Source: Candidatus Poribacteria bacterium
GTDB taxonomy: Bacteria; Poribacteria; WGA-4E; WGA-3G
Direction of reading: 5' to 3'
Assembly (NCBI GenBank): GCA_003635315.1
Contig: PYJD01000018.1
Span: 1 to 64,000 of the forward strand
Length of the DNA: 64,000 bases
Each line of letters opens with the position of its first letter. Positions within the stretch are counted from its first letter, which is position 1. Below are positions 1 through 8,435 of this stretch, piece after piece. Position numbers and translations under genes: made by a program. Under the pieces are notes generated by a model that was given only the letters and a program-made list of their open reading frames with translations, was not told where the DNA came from and did no database searches.

Positions 1-350
1 GGTTTGAATACTTGTGTCATTTGTGAGATAAGCGAACACATAGGAACTTTATGAGGTAGAGTGTATTTCAATGATAAATCTACAAGAACTATTCTAAAGA
101 ATATAATAGAAACACAATTTATCATAATAAACACTTTTGCACAAGATCCGAAATGTCATTGATAAAAACTGGGGGTAAACCAGGATTATGAGAAGGGGAG
201 AAGAAATCAGAGGCATTTTATAGTTGATGTTTGCTCCTAAAAGAAGGAATTAAGGAATCAACACCGAATCGGCGTGTGGAATTCGGTTGGTATGAATGCT
301 ATTTAGAATTCACCGGGTATTGGTCGGAATACGCGGATTTCAGGTAGAAG

Positions 351-476
351 ATGGTTTGGGATGGATTCGACGTGATTGAAAACCACCCCAGTATGGGAAA
401 TCTGGTGTTATTTATTCTTTCGATGTTTCTACTTCTTGTAGAAATGTATCAACGCTGGATAATGAAGATTAAATAA
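351..476 (+). CDS. Possible 41-aa membrane microprotein
   Basis: An ATG-to-TAA frame of 41 codons encodes an acidic/polar N-terminus (MVWDGFDVIENHPSMGN), one hydrophobic stretch of about 15 residues (LVLFILSMFLLLVEM) and a basic tail (QRWIMKIK). That layout matches a single-span membrane peptide oriented by the positive-inside rule. The upstream GGTAGAAG is only a weak ribosome binding site. I recognise no family. It lies upstream of a plus-strand terminator-like hairpin at 688-728, which would fit a short transcript. Equally it could be a chance frame or a gene remnant, because the surrounding DNA looks degraded. Confidence 0.2.
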   Translation: MVWDGFDVIENHPSMGNLVLFILSMFLLLVEMYQRWIMKIK

Positions 477-687
477 TACTTTGGGTAATTGACGGGCAAT
501 GAATTCCCTACTACAAACTAACTGGTTCGTAGTAGTGTGATTTATCGATCGTTGATAAATTACTGAATTAATAACTTAATTTTCATACGGGACTAAAGAT
601 TGTTAAGAGAAAACAGATATGTCGAATTCTATTTGCCAATGTGAATCAGTACCTAACAATTAGTCATTTAGCACAACTCGTTAGATA

Positions 688-728
688 ACTATAACGACAG
701 GGATGTGTTCCTGCCGTTATAGTGTTTT
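688..728 (+). terminator. Intrinsic terminator, plus strand
   Basis: Arms ACTATAACGACAGGGA (688-703) and TTCCTGCCGTTATAGT (708-723) pair over 16 positions with one A-C mismatch and one G-U, around a TGTG loop. GTTTT follows on the plus side, so it reads as a rho-independent terminator for a plus-strand transcript. No clear plus-strand gene precedes it in the window apart from the doubtful microprotein ORF at 351-476. Confidence 0.5.
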
Positions 729-961
729 ATGGATTGTCTTTATGTGCAAATTTCACAGCAGCTGTGATTGGCTGTTGGCTTGTTTCTGTTTCATAATCAT
801 TTACAACAATACCTTCCTCATTTTTGAATGCTTCAGTTGAATGAGTACATAGTGTTGTTCTACTATTGCTCTGTGATATTGTATGATTCTATGAATAAGA
901 ATAACTTCAGGTTTACGTTGAAGTATTTTTAATTACCATAGATCCTGTTTTGACAATTGGT

Positions 962-1036
962 ACAATCTAACAGAATGTGCTACAAAACGCACAATCTAAC
1001 AGAATGTGCTACAAAACACACAATCTAACAGAATGT
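962..1036. repeat. 29-bp direct tandem repeat, about 2.6 copies
   Basis: Units occupy 962-990, 991-1019 and a partial third 1020-1036. Each begins ACAATCTAACAGAATGT and continues GCTACAAAACRC. Copies differ at one position. They abut without spacers, so this is a tandem repeat and not a CRISPR array. It sits about 105 bp beyond the 3' end of the minus-strand propeller gene. Confidence 0.85.
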
Positions 1037-1142
1037 CTATTATTGGCGAAGGTATTGTTACAACAGACTTACTAACAATATTATCATAGACTTGTAGGTA
1101 TGAATGTGAATGTAGAAATTGGTTTTCTTAAGTTACAGATGT

Positions 1143-3023
1143 CTAATGTTGAAGTATTGTCGTAGAATCTCCTACGATCCACAATGTACCATCGGGAGTC
1201 TTCACAATATCTCTCAAATGGTTTCTTGTTGGTGATGGATAATCCAACCAAGTTTCACCACCATCAGTTGTATGGACGATGACACCTTTATCACCAACTG
1301 CCCAACCTATTTTTTTGTCAATAAAAAGAATAGCATTTAAATTTTCATTTGTTGGAACAGTCTGATCAATCCAGGTTTTTCCACCATCAGTGGTTACTAT
1401 TATTGTACCTTCACTCCCAACAACCCATGCGGTAGAAGGGTCAATTCCATAGACATCTTGTAATTCGGAAGCTCCAAATGATATTGCCCAGTTTTGTCCG
1501 GCATCTGTGGTCATAGCTATGGTTCCAGCATATCCAACTAACCAACCAACATTCTCATTAAGGAAATGAATCCCGAATAAATTATTGAAACCTGCCCCTG
1601 TAAAGCCGGGATCGAAATCAACACCGATCCAAGTTTCACCTCCATCTTCAGTTTTCATGACCTTTCCAGTTTCACCGACTGCCCATCCATGTTGATTTGA
1701 CCCGAAGCTCAATCCGTATGAACCGACAGCACTCTTGAAACTAAATGTATCACTGAACTTGATTCTTTCTGCAGTCCCGTGTCCTTCGTCACCTGGATCA
1801 CTTACACTATGCCAAGTATTTCCACCATCTAAAGTTTCAAGTAAGGCTGCATTACTTCCGACAATATAACCCTTCTTTTCGGTAACAAAACCTACACCAA
1901 AGAGTTCAAAAACATCTCCACTATTTTGAGGTATCCATGTATTTCCACCATCGTTTGTATGGAGAACACTGCCGGCTAAACCGACTGCCCATCCAAGATC
2001 ATCATTGTAAAAGTGAGCTGCTCTTAAATCGTTTGCATTTGAAATAACATCCCATGTATCACCCCCATCAATTGAATGGAGGATAGTAGCTTTGTCACCG
2101 ACAATCCAGCACTCCGTAGGACTAATCATATGAACACCTTGTAAACGTGCTGCTACAAGTCTTTCAGGGAATGGTTTCCATGTAGTACCACCATCCTGCG
2201 TAAGTAGTATCACACCAAATTCCGCAGCAGCGATTCCTGTTGACATATCGGCAAAGTGAACATCCCAAATGGGTTCTGGCATACCGTTTGATCTTGGTAC
2301 ATTGCTTTGTTGAACAGTCCAATTCATACCATCATTTGTAGAAACAATTGCTCCGCCAGCACCAACTGCCCATCCAGTATTTCCATCCAGCATTGAAATG
2401 GCATCCAGGGTATTGACAGTAGCACTTGTCTGGAAGATCCATGTTTTTCCACCATCAATTGTATGGAGTAAAGTACCACCTCCACCAGTTGCCCAGCCGG
2501 TCTCTGGAGATGTGAAATGTATACCTTCAATGGTATTATTGGTTTCGATTTCCTGCTGTGTCCAACTTACGCCCCCATTATTTGTATGCATGATGAAGCC
2601 ACCATCACCGCATGCCCATCCATGCTTTTCGTCAGCAAAAGATACACCTAATAATGCGACATTGGTATCTGTTGGTAATTTATTCCATAATACACCACCA
2701 TCCGTTGTTTTTAAAACCGTACCATTTTCACCAACAACCCATCCGATTTTAGGATTGATAAAACGTATTTTCTTTAATTCGACTTTAAAAGGTAATGGTT
2801 GGTTTGGTTGATTTTTCCAAGTTTTGCCACCATCCGTTGTGTTGAGTATGGTGGAATTGCTACCAACTATCCATCCGTTCTGATTATCAATGAAGAACAC
2901 ATCAGAAAAGGATGCATTCCATTGAGATTCACTTACTTTAACCCATTCATTTTGGGTATAGCCAAGTGAAATTGCGAATAGAAATAGTATCAAACTAAAC
3001 AGAGTAAAAATTCCGCGCGTCAT
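1143..3023 (-). CDS. Secreted YCF48-repeat beta-propeller protein
   Basis: The 626-residue protein starts with a signal peptide (MTRGIFTLFSLILFLFAISLGYTQ). An upstream in-frame start exists, but ATG 3023 has GGAGG at proper spacing and begins exactly at the signal peptide. The rest is 13 complete repeats of about 44 residues plus a partial last one. Each has the pattern GWxVGxxGTILxTxDGGxTW, the Asp-box/BNR signature of YCF48-like proteins related to the HCF136/photosystem II assembly factor fold. Such proteins form seven- or higher-bladed propellers; 13-14 repeats could make two propellers. Bacterial members are usually extracellular and of unknown ligand. No membrane anchor or sorting tail is visible at the C-terminus (WIVGDSTTILQH). 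The gene stands alone between noncoding regions. Catalytic sialidase residues are not expected here, so I call it a binding or structural protein. Confidence 0.85.
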   Translation of the reverse strand: MTRGIFTLFSLILFLFAISLGYTQNEWVKVSESQWNASFSDVFFIDNQNGWIVGSNSTILNTTDGGKTWKNQPNQPLPFKVELKKIRFINPKIGWVVGENGTVLKTTDGGVLWNKLPTDTNVALLGVSFADEKHGWACGDGGFIMHTNNGGVSWTQQEIETNNTIEGIHFTSPETGWATGGGGTLLHTIDGGKTWIFQTSATVNTLDAISMLDGNTGWAVGAGGAIVSTNDGMNWTVQQSNVPRSNGMPEPIWDVHFADMSTGIAAAEFGVILLTQDGGTTWKPFPERLVAARLQGVHMISPTECWIVGDKATILHSIDGGDTWDVISNANDLRAAHFYNDDLGWAVGLAGSVLHTNDGGNTWIPQNSGDVFELFGVGFVTEKKGYIVGSNAALLETLDGGNTWHSVSDPGDEGHGTAERIKFSDTFSFKSAVGSYGLSFGSNQHGWAVGETGKVMKTEDGGETWIGVDFDPGFTGAGFNNLFGIHFLNENVGWLVGYAGTIAMTTDAGQNWAISFGASELQDVYGIDPSTAWVVGSEGTIIVTTDGGKTWIDQTVPTNENLNAILFIDKKIGWAVGDKGVIVHTTDGGETWLDYPSPTRNHLRDIVKTPDGTLWIVGDSTTILQH

Positions 3024-3553
3024 TGTTATTCCTCCAATGAGAATCGTAGTATGTGTATGTTTTATTAAAGTGAGTACTATGTTTCGGATATTCAATCAAT
3101 ATAACGTGAAAAGCAAACTGGTAACTATTAGTAGGTAGGGTTCGCTTACAAATTCCAGGGAATGCTTTAATGGTTTCAGTCTATAGATATATTAGATTCA
3201 TTTCGATGAGTTTACTGATTAGTGGATGATTCACAAACTGATTTGTATATTTCCTTAGATAGATCATACTTTACATAATGAGCAATTAATATGCCAATTT
3301 CTAACATCAAAAACCGTATAGCATGGATGTATTAAAGCATTATATTTGCACATATAGGTGCATTGGTTAGGATTCTGCACAGTAACGGGCATAATATATA
3401 GGTTTGTTTTGTGTTATCTGAACCTTAAATCAAAAGTGAATTCGCGGAATCAACGGTATGAACGCCGTTAGGCGTTCCCCAGGAATTCGTTTGATTACAC
3501 ATAATACACTGATAGGAGTGTTGGTGAGGATAAGGAGTAACATAACAAACTAA

Positions 3554-3655
3554 ATGAAGATTAATTTTAATTTGGTAATATTCGGATGGGGAAACTGGGT
3601 TACTGGGATAATTTTTATAGGATGGATTACCGAAATATTTATAGTAAACTTTTGA
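3554..3655 (+). CDS. Doubtful 33-aa hydrophobic ORF
   Basis: An ATG-TGA frame encodes a short Trp/Ile-rich peptide (MKINFNLVIFGWGNW, then ITEIFIVNF) that would form one membrane helix. AAGGAG lies about 17 nt upstream, too far for a normal ribosome site. Its 3' end runs into the left end of MITE-like copy A, so it could be an interrupted gene or chance. Confidence 0.12.
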   Translation: MKINFNLVIFGWGNWVTGIIFIGWITEIFIVNF

Positions 3656-3789
3656 ATTAATGGAACATTTTGAGATGTAGGAGGACAGTTAACATGAATC
3701 TGGCCGATTCCCGACTATCACTGAGTTAAATCGCGATTCGGAGATCGCTCCTACAGGGATTTTGTGTTATTTTTTCAATGTTTACTATA
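3640..3789. mobile_element. MITE-like palindromic element, copy A
   Basis: About 150 bp bounded by imperfect terminal inverted repeats: TATAGTAAACTTTTGAA (3640-3656) and TTCAATGTTTACTATA (3774-3789). An inner inverted pair is TGTAGGAG/CTCCTACA. It shares nearly its whole length with copy B at 24552-24688; A has an extra segment of about 15 bp around 3685-3702. Both copies have TA at the outer edges, as expected for elements of the IS630/Tc1 group that duplicate a TA target. It carries no transposase, so it would be non-autonomous. Confidence 0.7.
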
Positions 3790-3889
3790 ATCTTCATCAA
3801 ACTGTCCCTACCGGTTTGTGGGAATTAGGAATACAGAGTTAAAAAATTAATCTTCAGAGGTATTTCTTTAGTCTTGACTTATACAATAT

Positions 3890-3918
3890 TTGACAATCCA
3901 AAATTGCTATGATACTAT
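3890..3918 (+). promoter_or_regulatory. Sigma70-type promoter of tyrS
   Basis: TTGACA at 3890-3895, a 17-bp spacer and TACTAT at 3913-3918, 34 bp before the tyrS start. The -35 box is perfect, the -10 box is partial. Confidence 0.5.
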
Positions 3919-3951
3919 TAATATAGGAATAACTTAGAGGGGATATGATAG

Positions 3952-5190
3952 ATGTCGAATGTCTTTGAATCCTTACAGGAACGAGGATTCGTTCAACAGT
4001 GTACACATACTGAATTAGTTTCTCGCGTCTTATCGGAGAATCAGATAACATTTTATGTCGGTTTTGATCCAACAGCAGACAGTCTTCATGTGGGGAGTCT
4101 TGTACCTATAATGGCAATGGCACATTTGCAACGTGCGGGACATAAACCTATTGCGATAATAGGTGGTGGAACAACCATGATAGGCGACCCAACTGATAAA
4201 ACGGAAATGCGACCCATGATATCCGCGGAGGAAATTGAGAGCAACGGAAATAAGATATTAACACAATTGCAGCGTTACCTTACATTAGATAATGCTGATG
4301 GTAAGTTTTTAAATAACGCAGATTGGTTAGTCTCCCTCAATTACATCGATTTTCTTAGAGATATTGGTAAACATTTTCGGGTTAATGAGATGATTAAGGC
4401 TGAAGGATATCGTCAAAGACTTGAACGGGAATTAGGTCTATCATTCCTTGAATTCAACTATCAATTGCTTCAAGCATACGACTATCTATATTTATATCGT
4501 GAATACAATTGTCTTCTACAACTTGGTGGTGATGATCAATGGGGGAACATCCTTGCAGGAACTGATCTTGTGAGACGGATAGAAGGAGATAGAGTTCATG
4601 GATTGACCTTTCCTCTATTAACAACAGCGACTGGAGCGAAGATGGGTAAGACTGCGGATGGTGCAGTTTGGCTTGATGCAGAAAAAACATCTCCATACGA
4701 ATTCTATCAATACTGGATAAATGTTGATGATAGGGACGTGAAGAGATTCTTAGCATATTTTACATTTTTACCCATTGATGAAGTCAATCGACTTGGTAGT
4801 TTAGAACATGATGAAATTCGGGAAGCAAAAACGATTCTGGCATACGAAGCAACCAAACTTGCACATGGTTCAATTGAGGCGGACAAATCACAAAAAGCAT
4901 CTAAGGCTGCTTTTGGTGGTGGTAGAGTTGATCTTGAGGCAATGCCGACCTCAACAATTGATACAGAAAGATTCAGTGAAGGTATACCTATAATAGAACT
5001 ATTTCATGAAGTTGGATTAGCCACCTCTCGTAGTGAAGCCCGTCGCCTAATTCAGCAAGGGGGAGGCTATATTAATGAAAAGCAGTATAAAGCAATAGAT
5101 GTTGTTATTGATTCAACATTTTTGGATGATGATACTTTACTTCTTCGTGCTGGTAAGAAAAGGTATCATCGTATTGTATTATCTGAATAG
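3952..5190 (+). CDS. tyrS: Tyrosyl-tRNA synthetase
   Basis: The 412-residue class I aminoacyl-tRNA synthetase charges tRNA-Tyr with tyrosine in the cytoplasm. The Rossmann catalytic core carries the HIGH-type motif as HVGS (DSLHVGSLVPIM, about residue 45) and the KMSKS-type loop as KMGKT (about residue 230), as is common in TyrS. The tyrosine-site segment QLGGDDQWGN is present near residue 190. The C-terminal 70 residues (SEARRLIQQGGGYINEKQ) are an S4 RNA-binding domain. Length is normal for the bacterial TyrS family. AGGGG precedes the ATG at about 10 nt. No T-box leader is visible in the short upstream region; a sigma70-type promoter lies at 3890-3918. Confidence 0.97.
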   Translation: MSNVFESLQERGFVQQCTHTELVSRVLSENQITFYVGFDPTADSLHVGSLVPIMAMAHLQRAGHKPIAIIGGGTTMIGDPTDKTEMRPMISAEEIESNGNKILTQLQRYLTLDNADGKFLNNADWLVSLNYIDFLRDIGKHFRVNEMIKAEGYRQRLERELGLSFLEFNYQLLQAYDYLYLYREYNCLLQLGGDDQWGNILAGTDLVRRIEGDRVHGLTFPLLTTATGAKMGKTADGAVWLDAEKTSPYEFYQYWINVDDRDVKRFLAYFTFLPIDEVNRLGSLEHDEIREAKTILAYEATKLAHGSIEADKSQKASKAAFGGGRVDLEAMPTSTIDTERFSEGIPIIELFHEVGLATSRSEARRLIQQGGGYINEKQYKAIDVVIDSTFLDDDTLLLRAGKKRYHRIVLSE

Positions 5191-5326
5191 AACTACATAC
5201 CCTATAAAATTACAGGGTTACAAAGAGAGCGAATATTTGGATGGAAGGCTCGTAAGGATGGAATCCGTCACCCACACTTCCACATTTTTGCCCTTCCAAT
5301 TCTGCAGGAAATTTCTCAACCACTAC

Positions 5327-5356
5327 TTGACAGAATAATATAGAGTGTGTTATAAT
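5327..5356 (+). promoter_or_regulatory. Consensus sigma70 promoter of the aroF-leuA leader
   Basis: TTGACA (5327-5332) and TATAAT (5351-5356) are both perfect matches to consensus, separated by 18 bp. Transcription would start near 5363, giving a leader of roughly 370 nt before aroF. The leader contains an ORF and an intrinsic terminator. Confidence 0.75.
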
Positions 5357-5453
5357 ATTTTTTAATAGAACTTTCATTAAACTATTTATTGCGAATTTCG
5401 TTATAATTAAAATATGATCACAGGCTAACACCTAAATTATATAGGTTTATCTA

Positions 5454-5585
5454 ATGAAGAAACATCAACCTCATACCACCTTTATTGTAGAATTAAGTTG
5501 GACAGGTTCCAATTTTCTTATTCACTTTGGGACATTAATTGCCTTATGGTTATATCCCTTCTTATACAGTGACGTTAGGTGGTGA
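5454..5585 (+). CDS. Putative Leu/aromatic leader peptide of aroF-leuA
   Basis: This 43-codon ATG-TGA frame lies between the consensus promoter and the intrinsic terminator upstream of aroF. It encodes six Leu, four Phe, three Trp and two Tyr. The densest run is LIALWLYPFLY, where 8 of 11 residues are Leu or aromatic. The downstream genes make DAHP synthase (aromatic pathway) and isopropylmalate synthase (leucine pathway). Its last four sense codons and stop (Asp-Val-Arg-Trp-stop, 5571-5585) are exactly the left arm of a potential antiterminator. The ribosome site is weak (AGGT 8-9 nt upstream). A small hydrophobic membrane peptide is the alternative reading. Confidence 0.5.
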   Translation: MKKHQPHTTFIVELSWTGSNFLIHFGTLIALWLYPFLYSDVRW

Positions 5586-5674
5586 TTGTCTGTTAGCCTA
5601 AAATAATATAGAATAAGTGAATCAATTGTCACCACCCAGCGTCGCTAAAGAGTCGATGTTGGGTTATTTTATTT
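5571..5674 (+). promoter_or_regulatory. Transcription attenuator: antiterminator and terminator
   Basis: Two mutually exclusive helices can be drawn. The antiterminator pairs GACGTTAGGTGGTGA (5571-5585) with TCACCACCCAGCGTC (5629-5643): 13 Watson-Crick pairs, one G-U and one mismatch. The terminator pairs CCCAGCGTCG (5635-5644) with CGATGTTGGG (5654-5663) around a 9-nt loop, followed by TTATTTTATTT. The antiterminator right arm covers nearly the whole left arm of the terminator. A ribosome finishing the leader ORF would mask 5571-5585 and favour termination. Stalling at upstream Leu/aromatic codons would leave it free. Confidence 0.6.
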
Positions 5675-5730
5675 AAATCAATGAAGTAATTGAAATTACA
5701 AAACGAGTTTGGCGGAGGGAATTGAAAACC

Positions 5731-6747
5731 ATGGTAATTGTTACCAAATCGGATGCAACACCTGACCAGATTGATGCTATAGTGAATAGGATTGAAAGTG
5801 TTGGGTTGAAAGCGCAAGTTTCAACAGGGGAACAACGCACCGTAATCGGTGTAATAGGAGATAAGACCTTGCTTGGTGATATTCCAATGGAGTCGATGTC
5901 TGGTGTAGAAAGGACAATGCCTATAACTGCACCTTATAAATTAGCCAGTCGTCAGTTCCGTGATGAAGCCACAGTAATCGGTGTAAACGGAACTAAGATT
6001 GGTGGCAAAAAGTTATCAGTCATGGCTGGTCCCTGTGCGGTTGAAAGTACAGAACAGATAGTGACCATTGCTAAACAGGTAAAACATGCGGGTGCAGAAT
6101 TCATTAGAGGTGGTGCATTTAAACCTCGAACGGGTCCCTATAGTTTCCAAGGTTTTGGAAAAGAAGCATTAAAAATGCTTGTAGCTGCCAAAGAGGAGAC
6201 AGGTTTAGGTATAGTCACAGAAGTGATGACCCCTCATGAGGTAGAAATTGTTGGTGAATCTACAGATGTTTTTCAACTTGGTACACGTAATATGACCAAT
6301 TTCTATCTGTTAAGAGAGGTGGGACGAGCGCGTAAACCTGTTATATTAAAAAGAGGGATGTCATCAACGATTGAAGAATGGCTCCTTGCAGCGGAATATA
6401 TCCTTTCCGAAGGGAATCCAGATGTGATTCTTTGTGAAAGAGGTATCCGTACTTTTGAAACACATACACGGAATACGTTGGATCTTAATGCCGTACCAGT
6501 TATACATGAATTAAGTCATCTTCCGATTGTCGTTGATCCAAGCCATGGAACAGGTATTCGTAGTCTGGTATGTGATATGACAAAAGCCTCTGTGGCAGCA
6601 GGTGCAGATGGGTTATTGCTTGAAGTTCATCATGATCCAGACAATTCCATGACAGGTGACGGTGCTCAGTCTCTATTCCCGGATCAATTTGAAACACTTA
6701 TGAATGAATTAAAACCGATTGCGATTGCAGTTGGTCGTGAAATATAG
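5731..6747 (+). CDS. aroF: 3-deoxy-7-phosphoheptulonate (DAHP) synthase
   Basis: The 338-residue enzyme joins phosphoenolpyruvate and erythrose 4-phosphate, the first step of the shikimate pathway. An N-terminal ferredoxin-like regulatory domain (about residues 1-75, [18 protein letters not shown]) precedes the TIM-barrel of the AroA-I-beta/KdsA-related class. Recognisable motifs are [32 protein letters not shown] and DPSHGTG. I prefer ATG 5731 because a TTG at 5722 lies only 2 nt after the GGAGGG, whereas 5731 has workable spacing and matches the family start. The leader upstream looks like an attenuator, and leuA follows after 63 nt on the same strand, probably in one transcript. Confidence 0.95.
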   Translation: MVIVTKSDATPDQIDAIVNRIESVGLKAQVSTGEQRTVIGVIGDKTLLGDIPMESMSGVERTMPITAPYKLASRQFRDEATVIGVNGTKIGGKKLSVMAGPCAVESTEQIVTIAKQVKHAGAEFIRGGAFKPRTGPYSFQGFGKEALKMLVAAKEETGLGIVTEVMTPHEVEIVGESTDVFQLGTRNMTNFYLLREVGRARKPVILKRGMSSTIEEWLLAAEYILSEGNPDVILCERGIRTFETHTRNTLDLNAVPVIHELSHLPIVVDPSHGTGIRSLVCDMTKASVAAGADGLLLEVHHDPDNSMTGDGAQSLFPDQFETLMNELKPIAIAVGREI

Positions 6748-6810
6748 CGTATACTTAGAATTTACATTATCCATTGTTAGCGGTTTAATTAGACCTTGGA
6801 GGGTAATTCC

Positions 6811-8364
6811 GTGGACGATTTTAGAACGAATCAGGAAAAGGTATATATTTTTGATACGACACTCCGTGATGCAGAACAGACACCGGGTGCAGCACTTGGG
6901 ATTGAAGAAAAGTTAGAGATTGCCAAGCATCTTGCTAAGTTAAAAGTTGATATTATAGAAGCTGGGTTTCCTATCTCTTCACCTGGGGATTTTGATGCTG
7001 TGCAACGGATAGCCAACGAGGTAGAAGGTCCTGAGATCTGTGCTTTATCACGTGTTGTAGAGAAAGATATTACTGCTGCCTGGAATGCAATTCAGGATGC
7101 TCCACGTGCCAGAATCCATACATTTGTAGGCACATCTACGATCCATATGGAACGGATCACACGGACAACACCCGATAGGACATTAGAGATGGCGGTTGAA
7201 GCTGTTGCTTATGCTAAGAGTTTGTGTACTGGACATGCCGATGCGACGGTTGAGTTTTCGCCTATGGATGCAGGTAGGACAGAATTATCTTACCTATATG
7301 AAGTTGTGGAAGCCGTGATCGCAGCTGGTGCGTGTGTTGTAAATATTCCAGAAACAGTTGGATGGACGGTTCCAGCAGAATTTGGGAATCTTATTGCTGG
7401 GATAAAAGAAAATGTACCGAATATTGATGATGCAATAATCAGTGTTCATTGTCATAATGACTTAGGATTAGCAGTTGCGAACAGTCTAATTGCCGTTGAA
7501 CATGGTGCCCGTCAGATTGAGTGTACTATTAATGGACTGGGAGAACGCGCAGGGAATACTTCATTAGAGGAAGTCGTCATGGCAATCCGTACACGTAGGG
7601 ATTACTATGAAGGATACTATACGGACATAAATGCTACAGAGATAGTTCCGATAAGTAGGCGTGTGAGTAAGACAATGGGTATTCCAGTTCAACCGAATAA
7701 AGCTATAGTAGGTGAAAATGCATTTGCTCACAGTTCAGGAATTCACCAAGATGGAATCATCAAATCACGTGTAACATTTGAGATTATAGATCCGAAAGAG
7801 ATCGGATGGAAAGAGAGTCAGATAATACTCAGTCCGAGATCTGGACGCAATGCACTAAAACACCGTTTAAGTGAACTTGGGTATGAAATTGATCCTGATC
7901 AGTTAGAAAAAGTTTACGAACGGTTTCTTAAGGTTGCAGACAAGAAAAAAGCCATCCACGATGCTGACCTTGAAGCAATTATGAGTGATGAAATACGATC
8001 CGTACCTGCAACCTTTGAATTGGAATATATACAAGTGGTCAGTGGAACAAAGATAGCATCGACGACTACTATTGGAATCCGTACTGACGAAGGTATGGTT
8101 GAGAATGCCTCTACGGGGGATGGACCTGTTGATGCAGCTTTTAAGGCAATTAGTCAGATAGTAAAAATAAAACTGAATTTAATTGATTATCAGATACGAT
8201 CTGTGACGGAAGGTGAGGATGCCATTGGGGAGGTTACATTGAAGGTGCAGGATAATGGACATGTTATTACAGGGAATGGTGCGAGTACAGATATTATAGA
8301 AGCCAGTGCCAAGGCATATATTCATGCTGTTAATAAACTAATTCAACTTCGTTCCGAAGGTTAA
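6811..8364 (+). CDS. leuA: 2-isopropylmalate synthase
   Basis: The 517-residue enzyme condenses 2-oxoisovalerate with acetyl-CoA in leucine synthesis. The catalytic TIM barrel holds FDTTLRDAEQTPG near the N-terminus, HCHNDLGLAVANSL (metal ligands) and the GLGERAGNTSLEE segment. The C-terminal 120 residues form the LeuA regulatory domain that binds leucine as feedback inhibitor. GTG 6811 is chosen because GGAGGG sits 7 nt upstream; a TTG at 6796 overlaps that site. The closest alternative, citramalate synthase, shares the fold, but length and the GFPISSPGDF segment fit LeuA. It follows aroF and ends at a strong bidirectional terminator. Confidence 0.95.
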   Translation: MDDFRTNQEKVYIFDTTLRDAEQTPGAALGIEEKLEIAKHLAKLKVDIIEAGFPISSPGDFDAVQRIANEVEGPEICALSRVVEKDITAAWNAIQDAPRARIHTFVGTSTIHMERITRTTPDRTLEMAVEAVAYAKSLCTGHADATVEFSPMDAGRTELSYLYEVVEAVIAAGACVVNIPETVGWTVPAEFGNLIAGIKENVPNIDDAIISVHCHNDLGLAVANSLIAVEHGARQIECTINGLGERAGNTSLEEVVMAIRTRRDYYEGYYTDINATEIVPISRRVSKTMGIPVQPNKAIVGENAFAHSSGIHQDGIIKSRVTFEIIDPKEIGWKESQIILSPRSGRNALKHRLSELGYEIDPDQLEKVYERFLKVADKKKAIHDADLEAIMSDEIRSVPATFELEYIQVVSGTKIASTTTIGIRTDEGMVENASTGDGPVDAAFKAISQIVKIKLNLIDYQIRSVTEGEDAIGEVTLKVQDNGHVITGNGASTDIIEASAKAYIHAVNKLIQLRSEG

Positions 8365-8384
8365 TTCTTCTATACATAATACGA

Positions 8385-8418
8385 AAAAGGGATAGATGCT
8401 AAGTCTATCCCTTTTTAA
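8385..8418 (+). terminator. Bidirectional intrinsic terminator
   Basis: AAAAGGGATAG (8385-8395) and CTATCCCTTTT (8405-8415) form a perfect 11-bp stem with a 9-nt loop and T/A tracts on both sides. It serves leuA (+) and the converging pepA (-). Confidence 0.9.
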
Positions 8419-8435
8419 TTGTAATTTATATGGAT

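Larger units (their letters stand above)
1..1142. other. Long noncoding stretch at window start
   Basis: No convincing long reading frame is visible on either strand. Within it I see a possible 41-codon microprotein ORF (351-476), a plus-strand hairpin followed by T residues (688-728), a 7-bp inverted repeat with arms ATTTATC/GATAAAT near 540-562, and a 29-bp tandem direct repeat (962-1036). The segment around 247-290 contains GGAATCAAC followed some 25 nt later by GGAATTCG, a pattern also seen near 3446-3490, so this may be degraded intergenic repeat material. Confidence 0.5.
3024..3951. other. Intergenic region with palindromes and a MITE-like copy
   Basis: This 0.9-kb gap between divergently transcribed genes holds a perfect small hairpin AACGCC-GTTA-GGCGTT (3461-3476), a doubtful 33-codon hydrophobic ORF (3554-3655), MITE-like copy A (3640-3789) and the tyrS promoter (3890-3918). 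The rest shows no recognisable gene. Confidence 0.6.

Noticed and set aside
962..1036. Possible CRISPR array of 29-bp repeats
   Set aside because: Units abut directly without spacers, only 2.6 copies, no cas genes.
5210..5431. 73-codon minus-strand frame between tyrS and aroF
   Set aside because: It covers the consensus promoter of the opposite strand and has no family signal.
5190..5731. T-box riboswitch upstream of aroF or tyrS
   Set aside because: No T-box sequence or specifier-loop pattern is visible; the leader is better explained by ribosome-coupled attenuation.
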